In this document: positions 15,926-24,976 of the stretch, piece by piece
Layout: the number at the start of each line of letters is the position of its first letter
Position numbering within the stretch: position 1 is the stretch's first letter
Assembly (NCBI GenBank): GCA_902767025.1
Contig: CACXFZ010000056.1
Span: forward strand, 1 to 26,863
Length of the DNA stretch: 26,863 nucleotides
Direction of reading: 5' to 3'
Origin: an uncultured Coriobacteriaceae bacterium
GTDB lineage: Bacteria > Actinomycetota > Coriobacteriia > Coriobacteriales > Eggerthellaceae
Notes under the pieces: generated by a model
Seen by the model: the letters and a program-made list of their open reading frames with translations, nothing else
Databases searched by the model: none
What the model was told of the DNA's origin: nothing
Made by a program: the position numbers and the translations under genes

Positions 15926-18841
15926 ATGAACGAAGCAAGTCAGACAAGGCCTGCAAGCGTGCAGGGATTCTTGGACCGCACTGCGCAAGAAGACGCGCAG
16001 CTGCTGCAGTCTTTCGACGTGGTGCTGGCCCCCACCTATGCTCATGCGCAGGCGATCAACTACCGTCAAGCGCTTTCCTTTCCCCAGGGAGCGTTCGGCA
16101 ACAGGGCGCTGACATTCGACGAGTGGGTGGCGTGCCTGTGGGAAGCCCAGGGCGATGGGCGCTGCCTGGTGCGCCCGCTGCAACGGCGCATCATCGCCCA
16201 GGCGGTCATCGACGCTGCGGACCTGCGGCAGGTAACCGCCACCCCCAACCTGGCCAGTGCCCTGGGCTCGCTTGCGCGGCAGGGCTTGGGCGTCGAGGCG
16301 TTCGAGCAGGCCATGGCCCAGGCGCGGCAGGGTGCCGTGGGCGGCATCGGCCCTGCCCAAACGGAGATGCTGCAGCTGGTGGACGCCTATGCGCACAAGC
16401 TGGCCGCCCAGGGCATGTGCGAGCAAGGCCAGATGCTCGACGTGCTGGCAAAGAACGCCGGGCAGGTGTTCGCGCGCGGCAAGGTTAAGGTCTATGCAAC
16501 TGGGGGAGCGCCCCTGACCTGCCAGCAGCGCCTGTTCTTCGAGCGGTGCGCGGACTACGTGGAGCTTGCGCAGGATTGGGAACCCGGCTTGTGGGACCGG
16601 CCATCCGAGCAGGCACCCGCACCTCTGGACATTCGCTTCGCCTTCCCGTCGGGCGCCTACGCGCTGCCGCAGGTTCTGCTGAAGATCGTCGACGAGGCGC
16701 GCAGCGAACAGGCAGACGCGCGCATCGTCGTGGCGGGGACGGACCCGCTGTCGCTCTACGAAAGCCTGGCAGCTCCGCTCGCGCAGCGTGGCATAACCTG
16801 CGCCGTGCAGGCGCGCAAGCCCTTTTACGAAACGGATACGGGCGTGTTGTTTGCGACGATGCTGCGCGCGGGCGAAGACGGCATGCCCTGGGACAAGGAC
16901 GCGCTGTCCGATATCATGCATGCGCGCTACCTGGACATGGCGAAAAGCGTGGTGTGGCAGCGTGATGCGGCGTTGCGCATGGACCGGCTCGCGGGCCACG
17001 CCGAAGAGCTCGGCCGCCTGGCCGGCATGACGTTTTTCGGCGAGCTGGTCGCCTGCCTGCACCGTGTTGCCTGCGAACCGGTCGACGCATCCACTTTCAC
17101 GGCCCTCGAGGCGATGCGCACGCGTTTCGCGCGTGTGGGCGGAGCGGGCGACCGGCCGTACGCCAACGAGCAGGCCGCCGCCCTGTCTGCGCTGGCCGAG
17201 GCCCTGGAGACGTGCGTGCAGCAGGGGGTCGATGCGCAGGCTGTGATCCCTGCGGTCATGCAGCACGTGGAAGTCGGCAGTTCCTGGGCAAGCGACGAGC
17301 AGGCATGTGGGCGCGTGCCCTCGATTGCGTTCGTCCGCCTGCAGGATGCAGCGGGCATGGGCACGGGAAGCGCCGACGTGCTGGTGGTGTGCGACCAGAC
17401 GACCGAGGACTACCCGCTGGCCGACAAGCTGGACGCGGCAGGATCCCTGCTGGTCGCCGTCGGCGTGGACCGTCCCGAGCCCGCGCTCTCGAAGCAGCGA
17501 CGCCTGCTGGCGGCGATCCTGCGCCTGCCCCGCACACGGCTGGTGTTCCAGCGCTGCCTGAACGGCCCTTCGGCCGACCCTCTGTACCCCAGCGCGCTGC
17601 TGGAGGAGTTCGTGGATGCCTACCGCACGCCCGAAGACAGGAGCAGCGGCGCGGACATCGACAACGTCTACCGCATCCCCGCAGCACTGCAACGCGGCAT
17701 GTACGAGGCCGGCGAAGAGCATTTCCTGCAAAACGTGCTTCCCGGGGCGTCCGGCGACGACTTGGGCCTGCAGGCCATCGAACGTCCCCGCGTGGGCGAC
17801 GTGGGCGCTTGGGGGGAGTTCGTCATCTACCCGGGCGGGCGCCAGGAGCCCGGCCAGCCCCTGCGCCTTTCGGCATCGCAGATCGAGGCGTACCTGGACT
17901 GCCCGTACAAATGGTTCGCGGCGCGGCGCCTGCGGGCATCCGGCCTGGACGAGGAGTACGGCCCGCGCGAAATCGGCACCTTCCTGCACGAGGTGTTCCA
18001 GCGTTTCTGCCTGGCGTTCGGGCGCAAGGTCACGCAGGACAACCTCGAGCAGGCCCGCGCGTGCATGTTCGGTGCCCACGACCTGCCGGGCGTGTTCGAC
18101 CAGGTGCTGGAAAGCCAGCGCGAAGGCGACCCGGGCAACCGGCTGTCGCTGATGCCGGGAACCACCGAAGAGCATGAAATCGTCTACCTGCGGCAGCGCG
18201 TCGAGGCATGGCTGACGTTCGAAACGACGTTTCTGCCCAACTTCGAGCCCGTGGCCTTCGAATACAGGATCAAGGGGTTCGACTACGCGGGATGCCAGGT
18301 CGGCGGTTCGATCGACCGCATCGACATGGACGCCCAGGGAAACGTGGTGGTCATCGACTACAAGGGCAGCATGAAAGACGAGTACTGCCCGTATGCCAAG
18401 GAGGGCGGCGGGCTCGCGATCGCCGCCACGCCGCGCATTCAGACGCTGCTCTACGCACGCGTGCTGGCGCAGATCGAAGGCTCGAGCTTGGACGAGGCCC
18501 AGTCGAGTGTGCTCGCGTCGGCGCGCGGCCGGACCGTGAACAGCGTGCAGGGTGCGCTCTATGTGTCGTACAACAAGGGAAACCGGGTCGCGGGGGCGTG
18601 CCCCGCGCACCTAGTGGAGCAAGGTGCCGTCCCCACGCTGTTCAGACCGCGGTTCTGCACGGTGCCCTCCACGGGGCCCTTGGGCTTCGACGCCCTTTTG
18701 CAGCAGACCGAACAGCGTGTGGGCGAGCAGATGCAGCAGCTGATGTCCTGCCGGATCGACCCGCTTCCTTCCTGGAGCGGGGCCTGCGACTACTGCCCGG
18801 TTGCGTCGTGCGAAAGGAGGCAGTCCCATGCAGCCTACTAG
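15926..18841 (+). CDS. addB: AddB-type helicase-nuclease subunit
   Basis: The 971-residue protein is the B subunit of an AddAB (RexAB-like) complex that resects double-strand DNA breaks for recombination. The C-terminal PD-(D/E)XK nuclease domain is clear: IGTFLHEVFQRF, GGSIDRID and D811-Y-K813. Four cysteines, C659 (CPYKW), C954, C957 and C962 (CDYCPVASC), match the iron-sulfur staple that brackets the nuclease in AddB. The N-terminal half is a degenerate helicase-like region. I see no Walker A motif near the N-terminus, which many Firmicute AddB proteins have. It is slightly shorter than usual (about 1150). Its stop overlaps the addA start by 14 bases. The start at 15926 is the first Met giving a sensible N-terminus, but its ribosome binding site is weak. 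Confidence 0.87.
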   Translation: MNEASQTRPASVQGFLDRTAQEDAQLLQSFDVVLAPTYAHAQAINYRQALSFPQGAFGNRALTFDEWVACLWEAQGDGRCLVRPLQRRIIAQAVIDAADLRQVTATPNLASALGSLARQGLGVEAFEQAMAQARQGAVGGIGPAQTEMLQLVDAYAHKLAAQGMCEQGQMLDVLAKNAGQVFARGKVKVYATGGAPLTCQQRLFFERCADYVELAQDWEPGLWDRPSEQAPAPLDIRFAFPSGAYALPQVLLKIVDEARSEQADARIVVAGTDPLSLYESLAAPLAQRGITCAVQARKPFYETDTGVLFATMLRAGEDGMPWDKDALSDIMHARYLDMAKSVVWQRDAALRMDRLAGHAEELGRLAGMTFFGELVACLHRVACEPVDASTFTALEAMRTRFARVGGAGDRPYANEQAAALSALAEALETCVQQGVDAQAVIPAVMQHVEVGSSWASDEQACGRVPSIAFVRLQDAAGMGTGSADVLVVCDQTTEDYPLADKLDAAGSLLVAVGVDRPEPALSKQRRLLAAILRLPRTRLVFQRCLNGPSADPLYPSALLEEFVDAYRTPEDRSSGADIDNVYRIPAALQRGMYEAGEEHFLQNVLPGASGDDLGLQAIERPRVGDVGAWGEFVIYPGGRQEPGQPLRLSASQIEAYLDCPYKWFAARRLRASGLDEEYGPREIGTFLHEVFQRFCLAFGRKVTQDNLEQARACMFGAHDLPGVFDQVLESQREGDPGNRLSLMPGTTEEHEIVYLRQRVEAWLTFETTFLPNFEPVAFEYRIKGFDYAGCQVGGSIDRIDMDAQGNVVVIDYKGSMKDEYCPYAKEGGGLAIAATPRIQTLLYARVLAQIEGSSLDEAQSSVLASARGRTVNSVQGALYVSYNKGNRVAGACPAHLVEQGAVPTLFRPRFCTVPSTGPLGFDALLQQTEQRVGEQMQQLMSCRIDPLPSWSGACDYCPVASCERRQSHAAY

Positions 18842-21800
18842 CAGGCAGCTGGAATGCATCACCGATTCGTACGGGCAGGCATGCGCGCTGGTGGCCGGCG
18901 CCGGAAGCGGCAAGACGGCCACGCTCACGCAGCGCGTGGTCTACGCGCTGGCCAACCCCGACATCTCCGGGGTGTCGCACATCAGCCAGCTCCTTGCCAT
19001 CACCTACACCGACAAGGCGGCAGGCGAGTTGAAGGCGCGCATCAAGGCGGAGCTGAGCCGTCACGACGACCCGCGGCTGCGCCAACAGGCGCTGGAGGTC
19101 GATGGCGCGTGGATCAGCACCATCCATGGCATGTGCGCGCGCATCCTGAAGGAAAACGCGTTCGAGCTGGGCGTGGACCCGTCGCCGACGCTGCTGGCGG
19201 AAGACCAGGCGAGCGCGCTGATGCAGCAGAGCATCGAGCACGTGCTGAACCACCCCTCCAAGCGCATCGGCTATGCGCGCGTGGCGGCGCTGTTCAACGA
19301 GTACCGGCGTGCGGAAGTGGTCGACTTCCTGTCGGAGCTGGCGGGCAAGGCGAGCGAGCACGACGCCCCGACAAGCGAGCTGTTCGTGGCGCAGCCTCCG
19401 GTGGACCACATCGACGCCGTCGACTTCGTCGAGCGCATGATCGACCTGTACCGTGCGGCTGCGGAAGACGCCCGCACGCGCAAGAAGCCGTCGAGCACGT
19501 TGGATGCGTGGCTCGACGGCATGCACGAAGCCTTCGCCTGGGTGCTGGGCAGGACTGCCGATGCGTGCGAGGACGACCTGTCCGCCGACGAGCGCGCGCA
19601 TCTGCAGGCCCAGGCCGAGCAGGGCGCGCTTGCCGTGATAGGGGCCTTCCCGGCGATCGACGGGCGCATGAAGGTCCTGGCCCAGACGTGCCGTCTGGGC
19701 GAAGACGAGCCATTGCGCAGTTCGTGCGCGCGCCTGGCCCAGCAGGAGCAATGCGCATCGTCGAGCTCGCATTTGGCCACGCTGCTGGATCTGCTTCCCC
19801 AGGTTCTGCACGTCTACGGGCAGCAGAAGGCGCAGGCAGGCGTGGTCGACTTCAACGACCTGATCCGCCTGGCGGCGCGTGCCCTGCGCGACCCGCAGCA
19901 CGCGTCCATCCGCCAGCGCTACAACGAGCAGTTCGGCCTGGTGATGGTCGACGAGTTCCAGGACACCAACCTGCAGCAGGTGGACATGGTGAACCTGGTG
20001 GCGGGCGGCCTGAACGAGTCGGGCCTGTCGCGCAAACTGTGCGTGGTGGGCGATGCCCAGCAGAGCATCTACCGGTTCCGCAGCGCGGACCTGGCCGTGT
20101 TCGAGGACTTCGTCGGCCAGGTGCGCGACGCAACGGCGCGCGGTGGCGGCAAGGTGGTGCGCATGGGGCGCAACTTCCGCAGCCACACCGACGTGCTCTC
20201 CTTCGTCAAGGAGGCCTTCGAAAAACCGTTCGGCAGCTCGTTCCTGCAGCTGGTGCACGGCCGCGACGAGCAGCGCGTGAAGCCCATCCAGCAGTTCAAG
20301 GGTGCTTCCGGCGCCGCCCAGCCCGACGGCCTGCCGCCGCGCATCAACCTGAAGGTGGTGCAGACGGGGCAGGGCATGGCGGCACTGGGACGCGAGGCGG
20401 CCGCCACGGCCATTGCCCAGGAATTCCGCGCCCTGCACGATGCGGGGCATGGACAGGGGCAGATGGTCGTGTTGCTGGGCAGCATGACGAACGCGGAGGT
20501 GTACGCCCGCGCGCTGCAACGCCAGGGACTGCGCTGCGCAATCACCGGCGGCTCGGTGTTCAAGGAGTCGCGCGAGGCGCGCATGGTGCGCAACCTGGGG
20601 CTGGCCCTGTGCAACATGAGGGACACGGAGGCCCTGGTCGACGTGCTTTCAAGCGATGTCTTCTGCCTGAGCGCCGAAGACTACATGCACCTGATGCCCG
20701 ATTACTCCATCCCCGGAGACGGGTCGCCGGCCTGCGTCTCGGACGAATTCGAAACGGCCATCGAAGCGGTGGCGGCGGGCGACGAGCTGTGCCTGCCATC
20801 GTGCTCCCCGCAGCTGCAAAGCGCATTGCGCGTGCTGGCCCATGCCGCCTGGTGCGTGGGCAAGCAGCCGTTGCATCAGGTGGTGGGCCAGGTTCTTGCC
20901 AACGCGGGATGGCTCACGCGGATGCAGGAGGCGGGCAACGCCGCTTGCGTGGGCAACGCGATGAAGGCGCTGCGCATGCTCAAGGACGTGGAGGAACAGA
21001 AGGCGTGCACGGCGCTGTCGGCCGCCCGCGGTTTCGCGGCACGCCTGAACGTGGCCAAGGAGGCTCCGGGCGTGCTGTCGGCGCAAGGAGACGACTTCGT
21101 GCGCATCATGACCATCCATGCTTCCAAGGGCCTGCAGTTTCCCATCGTCGCCGTCGCCGAAACCGACCCGTCGCATGGCAACCGCGGCAGGTTGAGCATC
21201 CTGTCGCACGGGCGGGCGCTCTACGTCTCGCTCGATGCGGGCGTGTCGAAGGACGCGGACAAGGGCTCGATCGTCGCCAAATCGGGTGACATCGTGGGCG
21301 CGGGCGTGAAGGAGTGCACCGACGAACAGCTCGCAGGCATGCTGCAGGGCGCCGACCCGGTGTCGTTTGCCCAGGCGCTCAAGGAGCTGGACAAGCGGGG
21401 CGATGCGGCCGAGCTGCAGCGCAAGCTCTACGTTGCCTACACGCGTGCGGAAGAGGCGCTGTTCGTGGTGCTCAAGCACACGTCGTCGGGCGTTGCGCAA
21501 GGCGCGCCCGAAGCCATCCGGCAGGCCGTTGCCCCCCAGGGTTTCGACATGCCCGGCAAGGAAGGCGGCCGCTCGATGGCGGTGTATGCGGTCAAGACCA
21601 TGTTCGACATCCCCGAAGGCGAAGGGGAGGGCGTCGAGCCCGAGCACGAATGGTCGGTGCGCGTCGACTGCCTGCGCTTGGGCGAGGTATGGGACGGCTC
21701 CGAGCTTGCCTCGTCCGAACAGGCCGACGACGGGCAGGCGGCTTCGTTCGCAGTGCCGACGAGGCTGCTCGACACCGCGGTTCCGCGCACTGCCTACCGC

Positions 21801-22595
21801 GCGCAGTGGTCGCAGGGAATCACCAGCGCATCGGCGCTGAAGTCGGTTGCGGGCGAGGTGGCGCACGACGCGTCTGCGGATGCGGGCGGCGTGCACGGCC
21901 CAGACGACGATCCCAGCGAGCGCCCTGCTCCCGCCAACGAAAAGGGCACGGCGTTCCATGCGATGGCGCAGTGGGCGGCGCAAGCCTGGGAGCCGGGTGA
22001 GCCCTTGCGCATGCCCCCGCGCGAGCGTTTGGACGCGATTGCCGCGCTGCACCGGCTCAACAGCACGCAGCGAACCGACACCTATTGCCAACTGGAGTCC
22101 TGGATCGCCAGCCCCGTCGCCGAGCGCATGACGCGCGCCGCGCACCTGCATGCCGAGCATCCCTTCTGGGTGCAGCTGGGAGCGCCCGGTGCATCCGCGC
22201 GACCGGTGGTCCTGCAGGGATTCATCGACCTGCTGGCGTACGACGAGCCGGGCGCGGGCACGGCATGGGTCGTGGACTACAAGACGGGCACGGCGCTTGC
22301 CACCGACGAGCAGCGCCGCGAGACCTACCGCATCCAGGCGCTTTGCTACGCCTACGCGCTGCTGATGCAGGGCTTCGACGACGTGCGCCTGTCGTTCGTG
22401 TTCGTGGAGCAACCCGACGACGACGGGCAGCCTATCGTCGTCGACTACCCGGCGCCCGACGAGGAACCCTACGCCCTCGAAGACGTGCGGGGCCAGCTGA
22501 TGGCGCTGGTGTGCGATGCGCGCGACTTGGATGCGATGGAATTGGAATCCGATGCCGCAGATGCGTTCGACCCTGCGGGAAAGGAAGCAGAATGA
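18828..22595 (+). CDS. addA: AddA UvrD-family helicase-nuclease subunit
   Basis: The start at 18828 has a perfect AAAGGAGG (18813-18820) inside the end of addB. The 1255-residue product is a superfamily 1A helicase with C-terminal nuclease, the catalytic motor of AddAB. Visible motifs are Walker A GAGSGKT with K29, motif II VDEFQDTN (D375, E376), motif III GDAQQS (408-413) followed by YRFRSAD, motif V TIHASKGLQ (762-770) and motif VI YVAYTRAEE (T872, R873). The nuclease domain shows GTAFHAMAQW, GFIDLL and D1150-Y-K1152 followed by TG, then YRIQALCYAYAL. Length and order fit AddA. Together with AddB it would unwind and cut broken ends before RecA loading. The stop overlaps the next start by four bases (ATGA). 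Confidence 0.93.
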   Translation: MQPTSRQLECITDSYGQACALVAGAGSGKTATLTQRVVYALANPDISGVSHISQLLAITYTDKAAGELKARIKAELSRHDDPRLRQQALEVDGAWISTIHGMCARILKENAFELGVDPSPTLLAEDQASALMQQSIEHVLNHPSKRIGYARVAALFNEYRRAEVVDFLSELAGKASEHDAPTSELFVAQPPVDHIDAVDFVERMIDLYRAAAEDARTRKKPSSTLDAWLDGMHEAFAWVLGRTADACEDDLSADERAHLQAQAEQGALAVIGAFPAIDGRMKVLAQTCRLGEDEPLRSSCARLAQQEQCASSSSHLATLLDLLPQVLHVYGQQKAQAGVVDFNDLIRLAARALRDPQHASIRQRYNEQFGLVMVDEFQDTNLQQVDMVNLVAGGLNESGLSRKLCVVGDAQQSIYRFRSADLAVFEDFVGQVRDATARGGGKVVRMGRNFRSHTDVLSFVKEAFEKPFGSSFLQLVHGRDEQRVKPIQQFKGASGAAQPDGLPPRINLKVVQTGQGMAALGREAAATAIAQEFRALHDAGHGQGQMVVLLGSMTNAEVYARALQRQGLRCAITGGSVFKESREARMVRNLGLALCNMRDTEALVDVLSSDVFCLSAEDYMHLMPDYSIPGDGSPACVSDEFETAIEAVAAGDELCLPSCSPQLQSALRVLAHAAWCVGKQPLHQVVGQVLANAGWLTRMQEAGNAACVGNAMKALRMLKDVEEQKACTALSAARGFAARLNVAKEAPGVLSAQGDDFVRIMTIHASKGLQFPIVAVAETDPSHGNRGRLSILSHGRALYVSLDAGVSKDADKGSIVAKSGDIVGAGVKECTDEQLAGMLQGADPVSFAQALKELDKRGDAAELQRKLYVAYTRAEEALFVVLKHTSSGVAQGAPEAIRQAVAPQGFDMPGKEGGRSMAVYAVKTMFDIPEGEGEGVEPEHEWSVRVDCLRLGEVWDGSELASSEQADDGQAASFAVPTRLLDTAVPRTAYRAQWSQGITSASALKSVAGEVAHDASADAGGVHGPDDDPSERPAPANEKGTAFHAMAQWAAQAWEPGEPLRMPPRERLDAIAALHRLNSTQRTDTYCQLESWIASPVAERMTRAAHLHAEHPFWVQLGAPGASARPVVLQGFIDLLAYDEPGAGTAWVVDYKTGTALATDEQRRETYRIQALCYAYALLMQGFDDVRLSFVFVEQPDDDGQPIVVDYPAPDEEPYALEDVRGQLMALVCDARDLDAMELESDAADAFDPAGKEAE

Positions 22596-23950
22596 CAACG
22601 AGCACGAGCGTGACCTGCCCCCACTGCCACAAAGAGTTTCCGCTGGAGGCAACCGACTACGCCAACATCGTCAAGCAGGTGCGCGACCGCGAGTTCAAGC
22701 AAGAGCTCGACGAGCGCGAGAGGCTGATGGACCAGGTGCGACAGGAGGCGGTGAAGGCCGCCGAAACCGAAGCGCGCCAACAGATGCAGCAGCAGCTGGC
22801 CGAAGAGCAGGCGCGGGTGCAGAAGCTGCAGGCACAGCTGGACGCGCTGACCGAGCAGGCGCAGATGAACGTGCGCAACGCGCAAACCGAGGCCGAGGCC
22901 CACGCGGCCGAGCAGCAGGCGGCCCTGCGCGAGAAGGTGGCGAAGCTCGAAGAGCAGCTGCAGGCGCAGAGGCAGGCCAGCCAGGCTGCCCAGGACCTGG
23001 CCGTCTCGCGCGCCACGCAGGAACTGCAGCGCACGTGCGACGACCTGTCCGGCAAGCTGAAGGTCCAGGAAAGCGAGCAGAAGCGCCTGCAGGTGGAGCA
23101 CGAGGCGGCGCTGGAGCAGGCGGACCGGGTCCGCGACGAGATGCTCAAGGTCAAGGACGCCGAAATCGAGCGGCTGCGCGACATGAAGGCGCAGCTGTCC
23201 ACGAAGATGGTGGGCGAGTCGCTGGAGCAGCATTGCGAAAACGAGTTCAACAAGATCCGCGCGATGGCCTTTCCCCGCGCCTACTTCGAAAAGGACAACG
23301 AGGTGAAGGAAGGCACGAAGGGCGACTACATCTTCCGCGAAACCGACGAGTCGGGCGTGGAGGTGCTGTCGATCATGTTCGAGATGAAGAACGAATCCGA
23401 CACCACGTCCACCAAGCACAAGAACGCCGACTTCTTCGACAAGCTGGACAAGGACCGCAAGAAGAAGGGTTGCGAGTACGCCATCCTGGTGAGCATGCTC
23501 GAACCCCAAAGCGAGCTGTACAACACGGGCATCGTGGAGGTGGCGCAGCATCCGAAGATGTACGTCATCCGCCCCCAGTTCTTCCTGCCGATCATCGGCC
23601 TGCTGCGCAACATGGCATACAGCTCGCTGGACTACCGGCGCGAGCTCGAGCTGGTGCGCACGCGCGACATCGACGTCACCAACTTCGAGGCCAAGCTCGA
23701 GGAGTTCAAGGAAGGGTTCGCGCGCAACTACGATTTGGCCAGCCGCAGGTTCCAGACGGCCATCGAGGAAATCGACAAGACCATCGACCATCTGACCAAG
23801 ACGAAGAACGCGCTGCTGTCAAGCGAGAACAACCTGCGCCTGGCAAACGACAAGGCCGAGCGCCTGACCGTGAAGCGCCTGACGCGCGGCAACCAGACGA
23901 TGAAGGCGAAGTTCGAGCAGGCGCGCGCCGACCAGGAAGACGGCGACTAG
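22592..23950 (+). CDS. DUF2130 coiled-coil protein, possible nuclease
   Basis: The ATG overlaps the addA stop (ATGA) and follows AAGGAAG, so translation is coupled to addA. The 452-residue protein opens with one CPHC knuckle (residues 9-12), then a long charged coiled coil (about 30-205) rich in Gln, Glu, Ala and Arg. The DUF2130 domain follows at about 210-345, then more helix. The DUF2130 part carries GDYIF (D245) and FEMK (E264-x-K266), the D...ExK spacing of PD-(D/E)XK nucleases; this is a pattern I see, not a proven fold. The family's role is unknown. Tight coupling to addBA suggests work on DNA ends or repair. No membrane segment is present. Confidence 0.88.
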   Translation: MTTSTSVTCPHCHKEFPLEATDYANIVKQVRDREFKQELDERERLMDQVRQEAVKAAETEARQQMQQQLAEEQARVQKLQAQLDALTEQAQMNVRNAQTEAEAHAAEQQAALREKVAKLEEQLQAQRQASQAAQDLAVSRATQELQRTCDDLSGKLKVQESEQKRLQVEHEAALEQADRVRDEMLKVKDAEIERLRDMKAQLSTKMVGESLEQHCENEFNKIRAMAFPRAYFEKDNEVKEGTKGDYIFRETDESGVEVLSIMFEMKNESDTTSTKHKNADFFDKLDKDRKKKGCEYAILVSMLEPQSELYNTGIVEVAQHPKMYVIRPQFFLPIIGLLRNMAYSSLDYRRELELVRTRDIDVTNFEAKLEEFKEGFARNYDLASRRFQTAIEEIDKTIDHLTKTKNALLSSENNLRLANDKAERLTVKRLTRGNQTMKAKFEQARADQEDGD

Positions 23951-23989
23951 CGCGGACTGCCTGTCGCCCGTCCAGAAGGTTCGGAAGGC

Positions 23990-24802
23990 TTACTGCTCCG
24001 CGGGAGACTCCGGGGCGTCCTGCCCGTCGGAGTGCGGATCTGCCTCGGGTGCGCTTTCCTGCGCCGGGCGCTGCTGCGGTGCGGCAGGGGCTTGCGCGGG
24101 CCTCCCTTCCTGCGATGCGGGTTTGGCGGCAGGGGCCTGCGATGGGCGCTTGGCTTGCGGCGCTGCAGTCCTGGGCTTGGGCTGGGGCTTGGGTTTGGTT
24201 TGAGCTTGGGCCTGAGCGGGGGCCTGGGCAGGAGCCGATGCTGCTGCTGCGGGCTTGGTTGCCTGGCCAGATGCAGAGGTCTTGCCCGTCTGCGGGGCGC
24301 TGCCCGGCATCAGGTAGCGATGACCTGTGGAGGAATGGCGACCGCGGTACTCGCTTGCGTCGAAGCCCAGGCGCGGGATGTAGACGAATTCAAGAATCCA
24401 CATCCCTATGCCGTCTCTCCAGCTCTTGCCGAAGCAGCGGGCCATCTCGAAGAACATGTACAGCTCGGTGCCGCAGGCGATGGTGCGGGCCCAGTCCTCG
24501 ATGCCCAGACTGAACGTCGGTCCGAAAATCCCGAAGTTGGCCACGACTTCGACGACGACGGCGACGCAGTACACCCAGAATACCTGGCGCACTTCGGCGC
24601 AGCGCTGGAAGATGACCCAGTTGCTGTAAATCGGGATGATGGCCTTCCAGCCAGGTTCGCCCATCTTCTCGAAGACTTTCCAGTACCCCACGATGGTGAT
24701 CACCAACAGCACGCCGCAGATGACCAGGAAAACTGTGAACATGGTCTCGTTGGCGAAATCTTCCTTGTGGCCAGACAGGTAGGCGAGCAGGCCTGCGAGC
24801 AT
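23990..24802 (-). CDS. DUF5684 membrane protein with Pro/Ala-rich tail
   Basis: The ATG at 24802 is preceded by AAGGAG at good distance. The 270-residue protein has several hydrophobic helices in residues 20-150, including TVFLVICGVLLVITIVGYW and VYCVAVVVEVVANFG. The motif EKMGEPGWKAIIPIYSNW (45-62) and the later FGKSWRDGIGMWILEFVYIP with LGFDASEYRG are typical of DUF5684. Residues 165-270 form a Pro/Ala/Gln/Lys-rich, disordered tail, probably cytoplasmic. The function of DUF5684 is unknown. It lies convergent to the addBA operon and divergent from the CapA-esterase gene. A TATACT -10 box lies upstream. Confidence 0.85.
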   Translation of the reverse strand: MLAGLLAYLSGHKEDFANETMFTVFLVICGVLLVITIVGYWKVFEKMGEPGWKAIIPIYSNWVIFQRCAEVRQVFWVYCVAVVVEVVANFGIFGPTFSLGIEDWARTIACGTELYMFFEMARCFGKSWRDGIGMWILEFVYIPRLGFDASEYRGRHSSTGHRYLMPGSAPQTGKTSASGQATKPAAAASAPAQAPAQAQAQTKPKPQPKPRTAAPQAKRPSQAPAAKPASQEGRPAQAPAAPQQRPAQESAPEADPHSDGQDAPESPAEQ

Positions 24803-24841
24803 ACGTTCTCCTTAGAAGGCATTACGTGCGATTGCTGTTGA

Positions 24842-24847
24842 AGTATA
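24842..24847 (-). promoter_or_regulatory. Probable -10 box of the DUF5684 gene
   Basis: On the minus strand this reads TATACT preceded directly by TG. The expected transcript start near 24835 gives a leader of about 33 bases. No clear -35 is visible. Confidence 0.38.
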
Positions 24848-24976
24848 CACTACAGGCCTGGCGCACCTGGCGCCGTGGTACCATTACGACTTAGAGGGAA
24901 GGTTGCATCGCGTACAGCGTGGAGTCCGGTCCGGTTGTCAATCCGGCGAGTACGTACAACGAAACGGGGTAGGTCG

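Noticed and set aside
15764..18610. Minus-strand 948-codon open frame opposite addB
   Set aside because: Antisense shadow of a gene with intact nuclease and iron-sulfur motifs.
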